DNA of 34,457 nt from Symsagittifera roscoffensis. Its lineage: Eukaryota > Xenacoelomorpha > Acoela > Convolutidae. The notes below the pieces were generated by a model. The model saw only the letters and a program-made list of their open reading frames with translations. It was not told the DNA's origin and did not search any database. Of this stretch, positions 1 through 8,394 are shown piece after piece. The stretch covers positions 1 to 34,457 of the forward strand of contig NW_026970669.1 in assembly GCF_963678635.1 (NCBI RefSeq), given 5' to 3'. Every line of letters starts with the position of its first letter. The stretch's first letter is position 1. Position numbers and translations under genes: made by a program.

Positions 1-715
1 ACACACAGCAACAGACAAAATGGTTGTAATTATCAATACTAACGTCAAAGCTGATAAGAGAAACAAATAGTCAGATCCACAACAGGCTTTTCGTTAAACG
101 CGATTTTGCACTGTTCTCGTTTTTGCGATTGAATATGTAAAATGGTAATTGAATGAATACCAAATCAAAATTGCCGATTATAGCTTTGAGTTTTTGAAGG
201 AAAAAGCAAAGCAATTAGCAAAAAAAATCAGTAATCAGTAAGATAATGATGCTTTTATACACGTTTCTATACAAACTCTAAAACAATTTTACTTTTGTTT
301 GCGGCGGAACGGAAACAAACTGCGTTAATAAAGTCGAAAAATGGCCTAGTTAAAAAACACAAAGACTTAAATTTGAAAGGCTACCGCGCAATAAGTAAAA
401 ACATACATCAAGTTAAATATGCTCTGAAAATTCAATTATACGCAAACTCTTAGCATTATAAAATTGTTCATATCTGAAAGAAAAGGTCAGATAAAATTTT
501 TTGATACAATCTTGCAAGGCAGGCACTAGTCTCTGAGTTACATTCCTTTCAGATCTGAATTAGGACATTTACTAGGCACGGTTTATCTCACTCATCTAGC
601 AATGAGTTTACTTGTGGATTGTGCAGAACCTCTGCCTGCGGATGGTACGTTAACTTAAAAGTACTGGCATTACATTACCAATTTCAAATCATTTGCTCGA
701 GAAAGATCACCCTTG
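1..715. other. left flanking DNA, no gene seen
   Basis: AT-rich DNA left of the retroelement. I find no convincing open frame, splice-bounded exon or RNA gene. A weak inverted pair (a CTGAAAG motif near 472 and CTTTCAG near 546) could form a distant hairpin but is short. The last bases before the LTR are CCTTG, which do not clearly match the bases after the right LTR. Confidence 0.6.
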
Positions 716-830
716 TGGAACCTGATCTAAACTACATTTTATGATTGGATAATTTAGATATTTTACCAATGTAAAGTATTTAATATTAACCAATCATGAT
801 CCATCTAACTAACAACCCACTTATTTGTAA

Positions 831-858
831 GTGCTGAAGTTACTTGTAATTTCAGCAC
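831..858 (+). repeat. 8-bp perfect hairpin inside the 5' LTR
   Basis: GTGCTGAA at 831-838 and TTCAGCAC at 851-858 pair perfectly around a 12-nt loop. The same hairpin is kept intact in the 3' LTR (19353-19380). It lies about 60 nt before the AATAAA and may be part of the R region, but its role is not known. Confidence 0.6.
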
Positions 859-919
859 CAGAGAGATTTGAATTTAACTTAGAAATTAGTTGGACTCTCC
901 CGAGCACTTCAGCAACCGC

Positions 920-925
920 AATAAA
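920..925 (+). promoter_or_regulatory. poly(A) signal AATAAA in the 5' LTR
   Basis: This is the only canonical AATAAA in the LTR. It is preserved in the 3' copy at 19442-19447, where it would direct 3' end formation of the element RNA. Confidence 0.55.
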
Positions 926-1129
926 CCAGTATACCCTAGATCTATTGAGCCTAGCAGAGACTAGTTAAACAACCTGAGACTAGATAGTATAAGAGTAAGA
1001 TTAGGATCGGTATTAGACTAAGAAGTTGCACGAATCTATCCGGCCGAAAATAAGATAGCGTGACGAGCAGACGGTGTACCCTATCCGAAATTACTCTATG
1101 AGTTATAACCAACTCGGTCCTAACTCATC

Positions 1130-1147
1130 TGGTGCGACCATAAGTCT
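1130..1147 (+). promoter_or_regulatory. candidate tRNA primer-binding site
   Basis: TGGTGCGACCATAAG follows the LTR end after a two-base spacer (TC). A PBS starts with TGG because it pairs with the CCA end of a tRNA. I could not assign the tRNA: the complement resembles a tRNA 3' end with a T-loop-like TTCGA, but the acceptor part seems one base short of a full match. Confidence 0.55.
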
Positions 1148-1214
1148 CGAACAAGACCTTAATAACTTAGAATTAACCAAAATAGATTAGAAATTAGACA
1201 AAAACATTTACAAA

Positions 1215-1448
1215 ATGTTATACGACAATAATTTAATCGAAATGTCTCTACGACTCAATAGATCAGAGCCAATATTCCGAACCATAACAGAACTACCCGG
1301 AATTGGAAGAAGACCTCGAACCAGAGACGACATACGACAAAGTAGAAACTTGCCATATAGCTATATGATAGTTAGGCAAAAACCAGAACAAACTTTTATA
1401 TTTAGAATACTACTGGCAATGAATTTAGATTTTCATTTGCAAACATAA
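1215..1448 (+). CDS. small ORF in the leader, uncertain
   Basis: 77 codons opening about 70 nt behind the PBS; its ATG (ACAAAATGTT) is the first in the sequence downstream of the LTR. The product would be Arg-rich in the middle (around RRPRTRDD, residues 32-39) with no recognisable domain, no signal peptide and no membrane segment. It could be a true upstream ORF controlling translation of the following genes, or chance. Its A-rich codon make-up resembles the main genes, but at this length that is weak evidence. Confidence 0.25.
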   Translation: MLYDNNLIEMSLRLNRSEPIFRTITELPGIGRRPRTRDDIRQSRNLPYSYMIVRQKPEQTFIFRILLAMNLDFHLQT

Positions 1449-2382
1449 AACCTTGAAGTTAATCTTCAAAATCATTTCAGGCGCTAAACAAAATTATTAA
1501 TATACAATAACGATTGATAAAAAGATCTAAGATCGTTTTCCTAAAACTCTGCAGTAATATAAAAAATATGTTTGAAAAATATTTATTGAAAAATAAAAAA
1601 TAAAAATTAGTAGCATGACAATAAATGGTTAGTAATCATAAATCATCCTGTTGTTCCAGCTCCATCATCTAAAACATAACAGCAATCATAAACCCACTAA
1701 TATCATCAAAACACTAAATCTTTCCTTTACACACATTTAAAAATTTATTAAAACTTAAATTCACTTAATTTTAAAACCAGATCATCAAGGCTTATCCTTG
1801 GATCTTAAATCATTTTCTACTTAATTAAATTTTAAATTTGATCATCAAGGCTTATCCTTGGATCAAACAGAACAACTTTGTTCTCCCCCACCCACTTAAT
1901 TAGTGTCTAACGACCTCAAACGTCGATTCACTACCCAACCCTTTCTAAAGACCTAAGACTAATAGAAATTTTTAAACAAAACTAATCATTCAAATTAGGA
2001 TAAATAGTGAAGAACTTCGGTTAATCATCCTTCACTTGACCCCCCCTCTTACCAGACCCAGGATAAATCTTAGACTTAGTAAGTTTAAAATAGTATCTAA
2101 CGAACTACTCGCGTTCTAATTATACCTGAACCTTGTGGATCGATTTACTATTCTCCAACCCTTGAACACAATCACTACCCCTAAGTAAGATTAAGTAAGT
2201 TAACACCTTAACTTATACTAGCCACGAGAAAGTAAAAAATCATTCTTCGGAATCGATATACTTTTCTCTCCAACCCTGAACAAACAGACCCAGGTTAAGC
2301 TAACCAAAAAATCGTAAGAACTAACAGTTTAAGAAAAATAGAAACCATTTAACAACCTTTTGCATCCGTCATCCTAAACCTT
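1449..2382 (+). other. long structured leader upstream of the first large ORF
   Basis: Roughly 0.9 kb without a credible gene but with clear internal structure: a duplicated hairpin at 1780-1864, and three degenerate copies of an ATCGATT-TACT...CCAACCCTTGAAC motif (near 1922, 2139 and 2252). There are also two ACCCAGGWTAA motifs (near 2058 and 2290) and self-complementary segments such as AGTGAAG/CTTCACT (near 2007-2036). Donor-like GTAAG motifs occur at 2079, 2185 and 2195. In retroelements this region usually holds the packaging signal, splice donor and sometimes an internal ribosome entry site; none is proven here. Confidence 0.5.
1780..1864 (+). repeat. duplicated hairpin in the leader
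   Basis: An identical 25-base segment occurs at 1780-1804 and 1840-1864, exactly 60 bp apart. Each copy has the core CAAGG-CTTAT-CCTTG, a 5-bp stem with a 5-base loop, framed by GATC on both sides. The AT-rich sequence before each copy (CTTAATT...TTTAAA) is also similar, suggesting a 60-bp tandem duplication. Confidence 0.75.
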
Positions 2383-2850
2383 ATGTCATTTAAAAACCTA
2401 GGAAATAAACAAACAATCGTTTTACACAATTGTGAAATAGATAACAAAAAATACGACCTTGTAATCACACCTCATACACAAACAGTTGGATACATTCGAA
2501 CAAAACGACAAACACTAAAAAGAAAAATAATAACGAAACAAAGACAAATAACACGAAAAAGATTTTCAAAAAATCGAAACGCATTTTCAGAATCAGAAAC
2601 CAACAGTTTAGACGAACTTTACAAACTAAAAGAATCAATAGATAAAAATTACCCACTTCACGATCAATTATATTTTTCTGACTCAGAAACAACTTCAAAT
2701 TCATCAAAAAGAGGAAAAAGAAGAATAAAAAAGCAGTATAAACACAAACCAGTACATTTATACAATTGGAATCAACCAATTCGACACATTAATAATTACA
2801 TATTAACAGTCATCGAACGAAAAAATGAGCTCAACGCACACTCCAGGTGA
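2383..2850 (+). CDS. basic 155-residue protein encoded ahead of gag
   Basis: An ORF of 155 codons upstream of gag, overlapping the gag start by 26 nt in another frame (gag is +1 relative to it). The product is strongly basic, with a Lys/Arg-rich stretch around residues 40-65 (TKRQTLKRKIITKQRQ, RKRFSKNR), an acidic/serine-rich middle (about 66-108, with SETNSLDE and SDSETTSN) and a second basic patch KRGKRRIKKQYKHK near 110-123. No domain is recognised. The basic patches would suit RNA binding or nuclear localisation, as in retroviral regulatory proteins, but that is an analogy only. Ordinary gypsy elements have no gene here. Start chosen at the first ATG of the frame. Confidence 0.6.
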   Translation: MSFKNLGNKQTIVLHNCEIDNKKYDLVITPHTQTVGYIRTKRQTLKRKIITKQRQITRKRFSKNRNAFSESETNSLDELYKLKESIDKNYPLHDQLYFSDSETTSNSSKRGKRRIKKQYKHKPVHLYNWNQPIRHINNYILTVIERKNELNAHSR

Positions 2851-5743
2851 AGAAACTCCAGATGATGATGAAATCTTTCCTTTTATAGTAGATGCAGATA
2901 CTGATAGAGGACAACACATATTTTGTCAAAATTTACTCGTAAATTTATTTGAACCCGGAATTAGTCCATGTAAAACAGAGTTCCCAGATGTAAAAATCAA
3001 AAGACAAATCATAGACCACTACTTAAAAGATATATGCAACATAACACAACAGTATGGAATCTACTCCATAGAATTCACCTCACCAAACCATAATAATAGA
3101 AAATATACAATTCAAACAGACGATCTTGATTTAGAATTTTCAAAAGTTTTTTCAGAATATATAAAAAGCATCCAATATCATAACTCACAAAGAGCAAACT
3201 CCATATTCACCAATGAAGTTTTCGCAATAATATATAGTTATATTTCGATATTAGAAAACGAAATCCCAATAACAAATGTCTCACCGACAGAAACATCTAA
3301 ACATTTGAAAGTACGACATGAAATCACACTACTCTCTAGTTATTTAAACATCATTAAAGAAAATTTCACGAAAGACGACGTTTCACAACATACAAAACAC
3401 GATCTACAAAAAATTTTGGCATGGTTCATAATAGATTATTTCACACACAATATTGATTTAATTGCACAAGCAAGAAAAAATTTTATATCCCAAAACTCGA
3501 ACGATGATACCGCTATCACAGAACAATCAGATTATGTTAGGGGCCCCGAATGGTCTCATCCCGCATTTATAAGCTTCCCACAATCAATCTCAAGTCAAGC
3601 AATAAGTACGATATCTTACATAAGAGATTATGTAAAAGTAATACCATTAACCATTGATGCGACACCATTAAACTATAATACATTTTTACCCGATACACAA
3701 AACAATAGTTTAAACTCTACAGTTATACACAATGAAAACCTCAATGGAACTAGGAATCTTACTCAACAAGATATCCAGACACCATCACACTTCATAAATG
3801 AAGAAATTGTACACACAACAACTACACAACAAAGTATTTCACCAATACGCCCAAATTTAACAACACCAAGAAATACAAATCCTTCACAAACACAGGTAAC
3901 CTTACAATCAACCGTTAAACCTTCGGTTGCCCCTAAATATTCACATATGGATTACCAAACATACAGACCCATGACAATACCATCAAAAACACGCAAAACA
4001 TTCACTAGAAACAACTTTACAGACCATAATTATAATTATACACATCCATCAAAAACATATAATCAACCACAAAGAAATTTTAACCAATATACAAGATCTC
4101 GAAATTGGGATAACCCAATGACCCAACCTAATTCAATAAATTTCCAAACAAATCCTCCACAGGATCACAGTGAAAATTACCCATTTTTTCAACAAAATAA
4201 AAATAAAAAACAAACATCTTATCAAATGGATTATTTATCCTCAGATGATGATTTCTTACAACCAGATATATTTGCACCAAATACTCAAGAATATCGTAGA
4301 CAAGGAATACAGAGAACACGTACAAATCATAGAAATTTTTCTCCACAACCAATAGATGCACAACATCAACAACCAATTCAACAACAAAATCTAATTAATA
4401 CACAATCTTTTCAACCAATTCAACAACAAAATCCAATGACTGCACACTCGTATCAACCATCACAAATGCAAAATGAAATACCACTCCCATATTACCTCCA
4501 ACAACATGAAATAACAAGAAACCAACTTTCAAATTTTTCTCAAATGCCAAATGCAGCAGAATCATTACAAATGACAATGAATCCATACCTTATGGGTGGA
4601 TCATCAATAACATCAAACAAACCTTTAATGGTTTTCACAGGAACAGACCCTGAATACTCTGTAGAAGATTATTTAAATGCAGTAACAGCAAACCTGATTT
4701 TAAATATTGGACCTGAACCAATTAATACGCCACTACATCAAAATTGGATACATCGACGCACAGCGTTAATACAAACAACCTTAGATGGCGCAGCCCAAAA
4801 ATGGTTTTCAGTACTACCTCTAGAAATAAAATCAAACTGGAAAAGGTTTACACAGGAATTTTCAAAAATGTTTGACTCCGAAAGAAACAAACAACAACAA
4901 AGAGTTTTATGTAATGAAATTCGCAGATTACCAAACGAAACCATCAAGCAAATAGCAGTACGAATCGAAACACTAGTTCGAAAAGCATATTCATTAAATA
5001 CACATGACTATAAAAACACAAAGATGACAGAAATCTTAATGATGACCTTAACACCACAATTAAGGAAAATAGCAATAAAAAAGAGAGCATCCCATCCTTC
5101 TTCAATTCGAGAACCCGATTTAGATTTTCGAAAACTAGTAGACAAATTAGAACAAGCAGAAATCACGATGAAATTAGAAGAAACGGAAAATCTGAAATTA
5201 CAATACGTTAATAGAATTGAAACGACTCCCACTAATATTAATAATATACAGGAATCAGAGACAGACCTCGTTGAAAAAATCACTGAAATACTCAATATTT
5301 ACGAAAAGAACCCAAACTTTAAAGGCAAACCATCTTTCAAAAAATGGTGTAATTATTGCCGACGATACGGACATAGTATTTCCGAATGTAGACAAAAACA
5401 GCAAGACAATCAAAATAAACCTCAAAAATATAAAGAACCAAATAAATCATTCTATCAATACATGAAAAAAGATCAAAATCTACCAAACAAAACAATCCAC
5501 AGCAACAACAGTTCAGGAAAACCACTCCCGAACAATACAAATTATACAAGAAATCAATCACCATATAACTCAAGTTATAGAGGAAGATCACCAGAACGAA
5601 GAAACACGAATAATTCATCACAAAATCACTACAATAGACCAAATAGTCGAAATAACTACTCCAGATCAAATTCAAATACACAACGATTTGTTTCTAGATC
5701 TAATTCCCAACCAAGAAATAACTACTATCCAAACAACCAATAA
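2825..5743 (+). CDS. gag: Gag polyprotein
   Basis: 972 residues, large for a gypsy Gag. Residues 1 to about 290 form a helical-looking domain I do not recognise. About 290-590 is low-complexity (Thr/Asn/Gln-rich), with Gln repeats such as FQPIQQQNP near residue 535. About 598-770 is a capsid-like retrotransposon Gag region (VFTGTDPEYSVEDYLNAV, then AAQKWF, then FTQEFSKMF). A zinc knuckle CX2CX4HX4C has C842, C845, H850 and C855. The tail is Arg/Ser/Asn-rich. Gag assembles the particle and the knuckle binds genomic RNA. The frame ends in TAA (5741-5743, context CAA-TAA-CGA), but the same frame stays open for another 568 codons, carrying the protease. The ATG at 2825 lies inside the preceding ORF, which suggests translational coupling or leaky scanning. 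Confidence 0.9.
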   Translation: MSSTHTPGEETPDDDEIFPFIVDADTDRGQHIFCQNLLVNLFEPGISPCKTEFPDVKIKRQIIDHYLKDICNITQQYGIYSIEFTSPNHNNRKYTIQTDDLDLEFSKVFSEYIKSIQYHNSQRANSIFTNEVFAIIYSYISILENEIPITNVSPTETSKHLKVRHEITLLSSYLNIIKENFTKDDVSQHTKHDLQKILAWFIIDYFTHNIDLIAQARKNFISQNSNDDTAITEQSDYVRGPEWSHPAFISFPQSISSQAISTISYIRDYVKVIPLTIDATPLNYNTFLPDTQNNSLNSTVIHNENLNGTRNLTQQDIQTPSHFINEEIVHTTTTQQSISPIRPNLTTPRNTNPSQTQVTLQSTVKPSVAPKYSHMDYQTYRPMTIPSKTRKTFTRNNFTDHNYNYTHPSKTYNQPQRNFNQYTRSRNWDNPMTQPNSINFQTNPPQDHSENYPFFQQNKNKKQTSYQMDYLSSDDDFLQPDIFAPNTQEYRRQGIQRTRTNHRNFSPQPIDAQHQQPIQQQNLINTQSFQPIQQQNPMTAHSYQPSQMQNEIPLPYYLQQHEITRNQLSNFSQMPNAAESLQMTMNPYLMGGSSITSNKPLMVFTGTDPEYSVEDYLNAVTANLILNIGPEPINTPLHQNWIHRRTALIQTTLDGAAQKWFSVLPLEIKSNWKRFTQEFSKMFDSERNKQQQRVLCNEIRRLPNETIKQIAVRIETLVRKAYSLNTHDYKNTKMTEILMMTLTPQLRKIAIKKRASHPSSIREPDLDFRKLVDKLEQAEITMKLEETENLKLQYVNRIETTPTNINNIQESETDLVEKITEILNIYEKNPNFKGKPSFKKWCNYCRRYGHSISECRQKQQDNQNKPQKYKEPNKSFYQYMKKDQNLPNKTIHSNNSSGKPLPNNTNYTRNQSPYNSSYRGRSPERRNTNNSSQNHYNRPNSRNNYSRSNSNTQRFVSRSNSQPRNNYYPNNQ

Positions 5744-7450
5744 CGAAATTCATCATACAATAGGAATAGAAACTACTCCTATAATCGAAATAGAAGTTAT
5801 TCAAACAACCGAAACCAAAATTACCCGAACAATCAATCAAGGAATAACTCATATAATAGATCGAACTATAACAGACCAAACAATAATTACCAAAACAGAT
5901 CGCGAAATAATTCACAAAATCGACACCCAAGTTATAATAATCGTTATAGAAATTATTCCCAATCACCACACCGGAATAATAATAACTATAATAATTCTAA
6001 TAATCGCCACAGAAGTAGTACACCTAAACATCAAAGACAAATCAATCAAGTACAATCTAACCCAGAAACAACATCAGACCCTCCAGGTATTGATGACACA
6101 GTAACTGATACGTTACAACTCAATCAAATAAACTGTACATCATCAGATTCAGAAAGTGATACTGAAAACACTCTTTCTATCAATATGATAAAAGTCGAAA
6201 ATGACTATGAATCTGTCATATATGAACAACCCTTTCCATCACACATATATGAAAATCAATCAGAATTTCTTCAAAATTATTACACTACACCCATAAATTC
6301 CACACCAACGACGCAAGAAACAAACGAGATTAACACTACAGATCAAACCAATAAAAATACCAAAACAAAATGCTTGAATACAAACCACATTTATCAAAAT
6401 ATACAAAAAGAACAACCCAAAGAAAAAATTTGGACAATACCATTTCTCTTAGAAAGCCCAAGAAATAAAGAATTTCAACCACCAGATCTTGAAATTGATT
6501 TTTTAATTGATTCAGGAGCAGAATCTAATATAATAAACATTCCCACATGGAATGAAATAAAAACTTTACACCCAAAGCTAACACCTCTTGAAACCTCCAG
6601 TAAGTTAGCAACAGCACAAGGATCAACATTGATAAACTACGGAAAAATCCAATTATTTCTCCTCCCCACCAGAACAATGGAACAAAGCAAAATTTTAAAT
6701 AAGCCATTTAAACAAATATTCCATATCACTGACATTAAATATAATATCATTGGAATACCATTTATTTCGAAGTATATACCAACAATTAACATACTAAATA
6801 GTAAAATATTAATCAAAGATAAATATACAAAAACAAAAGAAACATCCTTAACATTTTTTCAAAGATTAAATAAACAACCACCATTCTTTTCAAAATTCTA
6901 CCCGATATTTAACCAACAAAGAAAACACCTAAAACCACTATCAGGAAATATCTATAATTTTTCAATCAAACAAGTTCACCAATATGATAAAGAACAAAAC
7001 AAACAAAAATTTTATATGTCAGAATTTGAATTCAAACCTATTCACAAATTTTTCAAAATCACAATCTCATCCATAAAATATTTGAAAAATTCGAATTCAG
7101 ATATCATTTCCTTACATGTCTATAACAACACACCTTACCAAGTAACATTACCTTTAGGACTTTTAGGATATTGTGAAACCAACGCTACAATATCACCAAT
7201 ACACGAAAAAGCCTATCGCGTAAATAATATACTCCAACTACTAGATATTTGCCAATCTACAATTCTTAATGAAGAATTATCTATAAATAATATAATAAGT
7301 AACGAAAACAGAAATACGGATTATTTCACAAAAACTCCATATTTCAAACCTACATTCAACATAAGTAACTACACAGAGGACCAACAAAAATTTTTAACAA
7401 TGTTTAATTTCCAACATTCACAAATAACACAGACGAATTCGAAAAATTAG
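5744..7450 (+). CDS. pro: protease region, in frame with gag behind its stop
   Basis: 568 open codons directly following the gag TAA in the same frame. The first ~90 residues continue the Arg/Asn/Tyr/Ser repeats of the Gag tail (SYNRN, RSYSNN, NRNQNY types). An acidic serine stretch follows (SSDSESDTENT), then a retropepsin-like aspartic protease with DSGA at 6509-6520 (preceded by DFLI) and the psi-loop-like NIIGIPFI near 6745. About 230 residues of unrecognised linker follow. The first ATG in the frame is at 6185, but a Gag-Pro fusion by stop readthrough is more likely than a separate start. It would cleave Gag and Pol. It ends with TAG at 7448, where a -1 shift would enter the RT frame. 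Confidence 0.8.
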   Translation, partial: RNSSYNRNRNYSYNRNRSYSNNRNQNYPNNQSRNNSYNRSNYNRPNNNYQNRSRNNSQNRHPSYNNRYRNYSQSPHRNNNNYNNSNNRHRSSTPKHQRQINQVQSNPETTSDPPGIDDTVTDTLQLNQINCTSSDSESDTENTLSINMIKVENDYESVIYEQPFPSHIYENQSEFLQNYYTTPINSTPTTQETNEINTTDQTNKNTKTKCLNTNHIYQNIQKEQPKEKIWTIPFLLESPRNKEFQPPDLEIDFLIDSGAESNIINIPTWNEIKTLHPKLTPLETSSKLATAQGSTLINYGKIQLFLLPTRTMEQSKILNKPFKQIFHITDIKYNIIGIPFISKYIPTINILNSKILIKDKYTKTKETSLTFFQRLNKQPPFFSKFYPIFNQQRKHLKPLSGNIYNFSIKQVHQYDKEQNKQKFYMSEFEFKPIHKFFKITISSIKYLKNSNSDIISLHVYNNTPYQVTLPLGLLGYCETNATISPIHEKAYRVNNILQLLDICQSTILNEELSINNIISNENRNTDYFTKTPYFKPTFNISNYTEDQQKFLTMFNFQHSQITQTNSKN

Positions 7451-8394
7451 CCAAACAGCTAATTAAATATTCATCAGTCTATGCAACATCAAAATTCGAT
7501 GTTGGAAAAATCAGTTCATCACTACATCTCCCGGTAAAACCAGACGCAGTTTTCAAAAAACAAAGAGCAAGTAAAGTACCAATTCACTTACATGATAAAG
7601 TGAACAGATTACTTGATATTTTAGAACAATACAACATTATATCACCAGTTAATAAAGAAGAACAACCAAAAGGCAACACATTTATCAACCCCGTTATCAT
7701 TCTAGCTAAAGGAGAATCATTAAAAATCGTTCTCGATGCTAGATACCTCAATTCACTTATAGATGAATCAAAATGTAATTGGCCCATTGAACCAATACAA
7801 GTTATTTTAACAAAAATAAACGGCAAATACTTTACAACCGCCGATATGAATAGTGCATACAATCAAATGCCACTAGATGAACAATCACGACGTTTAACAC
7901 AATTTGTTATCGGAAACCAACAATATGAATTCAACCGCTTATTCTATGGAATATCCATAGGACCAGCAGCATTTTCAGCTTTTATGAGCAAAATTTTTAG
8001 ACCACTGATACTCAAGAAAAACGCAATCACCTATTTAGACGATGTTTTTATGCAATCACAAACAAAAGACGAAATGTTCAATGTTTTAGAAAAATATCAC
8101 CAAATACTTCAGAACGAAAATCTGAAGGCCGCCCCCGATAAATCACACTTCTTTTTGACAAGAGTTAAATTCTTAGGACATAATATAGAAAGAAAAACAA
8201 TCACTCCATTGAAATCACGCATTGACGCTATTCAAAAACTTCAACCACCAACAAATAAAAAGAAAATCCAAGAATTTCTTGGAATGTTAAACTTTTTAAG
8301 TAAATATGTTTATAAAATGCAATTATATCTACGACCATTTTATAACATCCTTAGACAACAAAATAATTTTGAATGGAACACAGAACATCAATAA
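7408..8394 (+). CDS. pol: reverse transcriptase domain
   Basis: The open frame starts behind a stop at 7405-7407 and overlaps the protease frame by 43 nt; the most likely entry is a -1 shift at 7441-7447 (G-AAA-AAT just before TAG). The RT shows the catalytic Asp in FTTADMNSAY (Asp codon 7843-7845) and the YLDD box at 8032-8043 (two catalytic Asp). PLDEQSRRLTQF, FYGISIGPAAFSAFM and KVKFLGH-like RVKFLGHNI (thumb) are further RT segments. It copies the RNA into DNA in the particle. The frame is cut by TAA at 8392-8394 within the RT-RNase H connection, in the context CAA-TAA-CGA, and continues open behind it. Confidence 0.88.
   Translation, partial: FPTFTNNTDEFEKLAKQLIKYSSVYATSKFDVGKISSSLHLPVKPDAVFKKQRASKVPIHLHDKVNRLLDILEQYNIISPVNKEEQPKGNTFINPVIILAKGESLKIVLDARYLNSLIDESKCNWPIEPIQVILTKINGKYFTTADMNSAYNQMPLDEQSRRLTQFVIGNQQYEFNRLFYGISIGPAAFSAFMSKIFRPLILKKNAITYLDDVFMQSQTKDEMFNVLEKYHQILQNENLKAAPDKSHFFLTRVKFLGHNIERKTITPLKSRIDAIQKLQPPTNKKKIQEFLGMLNFLSKYVYKMQLYLRPFYNILRQQNNFEWNTEHQ

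Larger units (their letters stand above)
716..1127 (+). repeat. 5' LTR
   Basis: It begins TGGAACCTGATC and ends CCTAACTCA, giving the TG...CA ends expected of LTRs. The same sequence recurs at 19238-19647 with about 7 substitutions (near the two ends) and one 2-bp indel (TTATAACC here, TTAACC there). It should hold the promoter, cap site and poly(A) signal. An AATAAA lies at 920-925. A possible splice donor (AGA|GTAAGA, GT at 995-996) lies behind it. Confidence 0.93.

Noticed and set aside
5688-6104. 138-codon Ile/Thr-rich frame overlapping the gag-protease joint
   Set aside because: It is the shifted reading of the Asn/Arg repeat DNA in another frame; the gag frame itself explains the openness.
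7387-7396. A-AAA-TTT-TTA as the -1 slip site between protease and RT
   Set aside because: A shift here would enter the RT frame before its TAA at 7405-7407 and terminate, so the shift must occur later.
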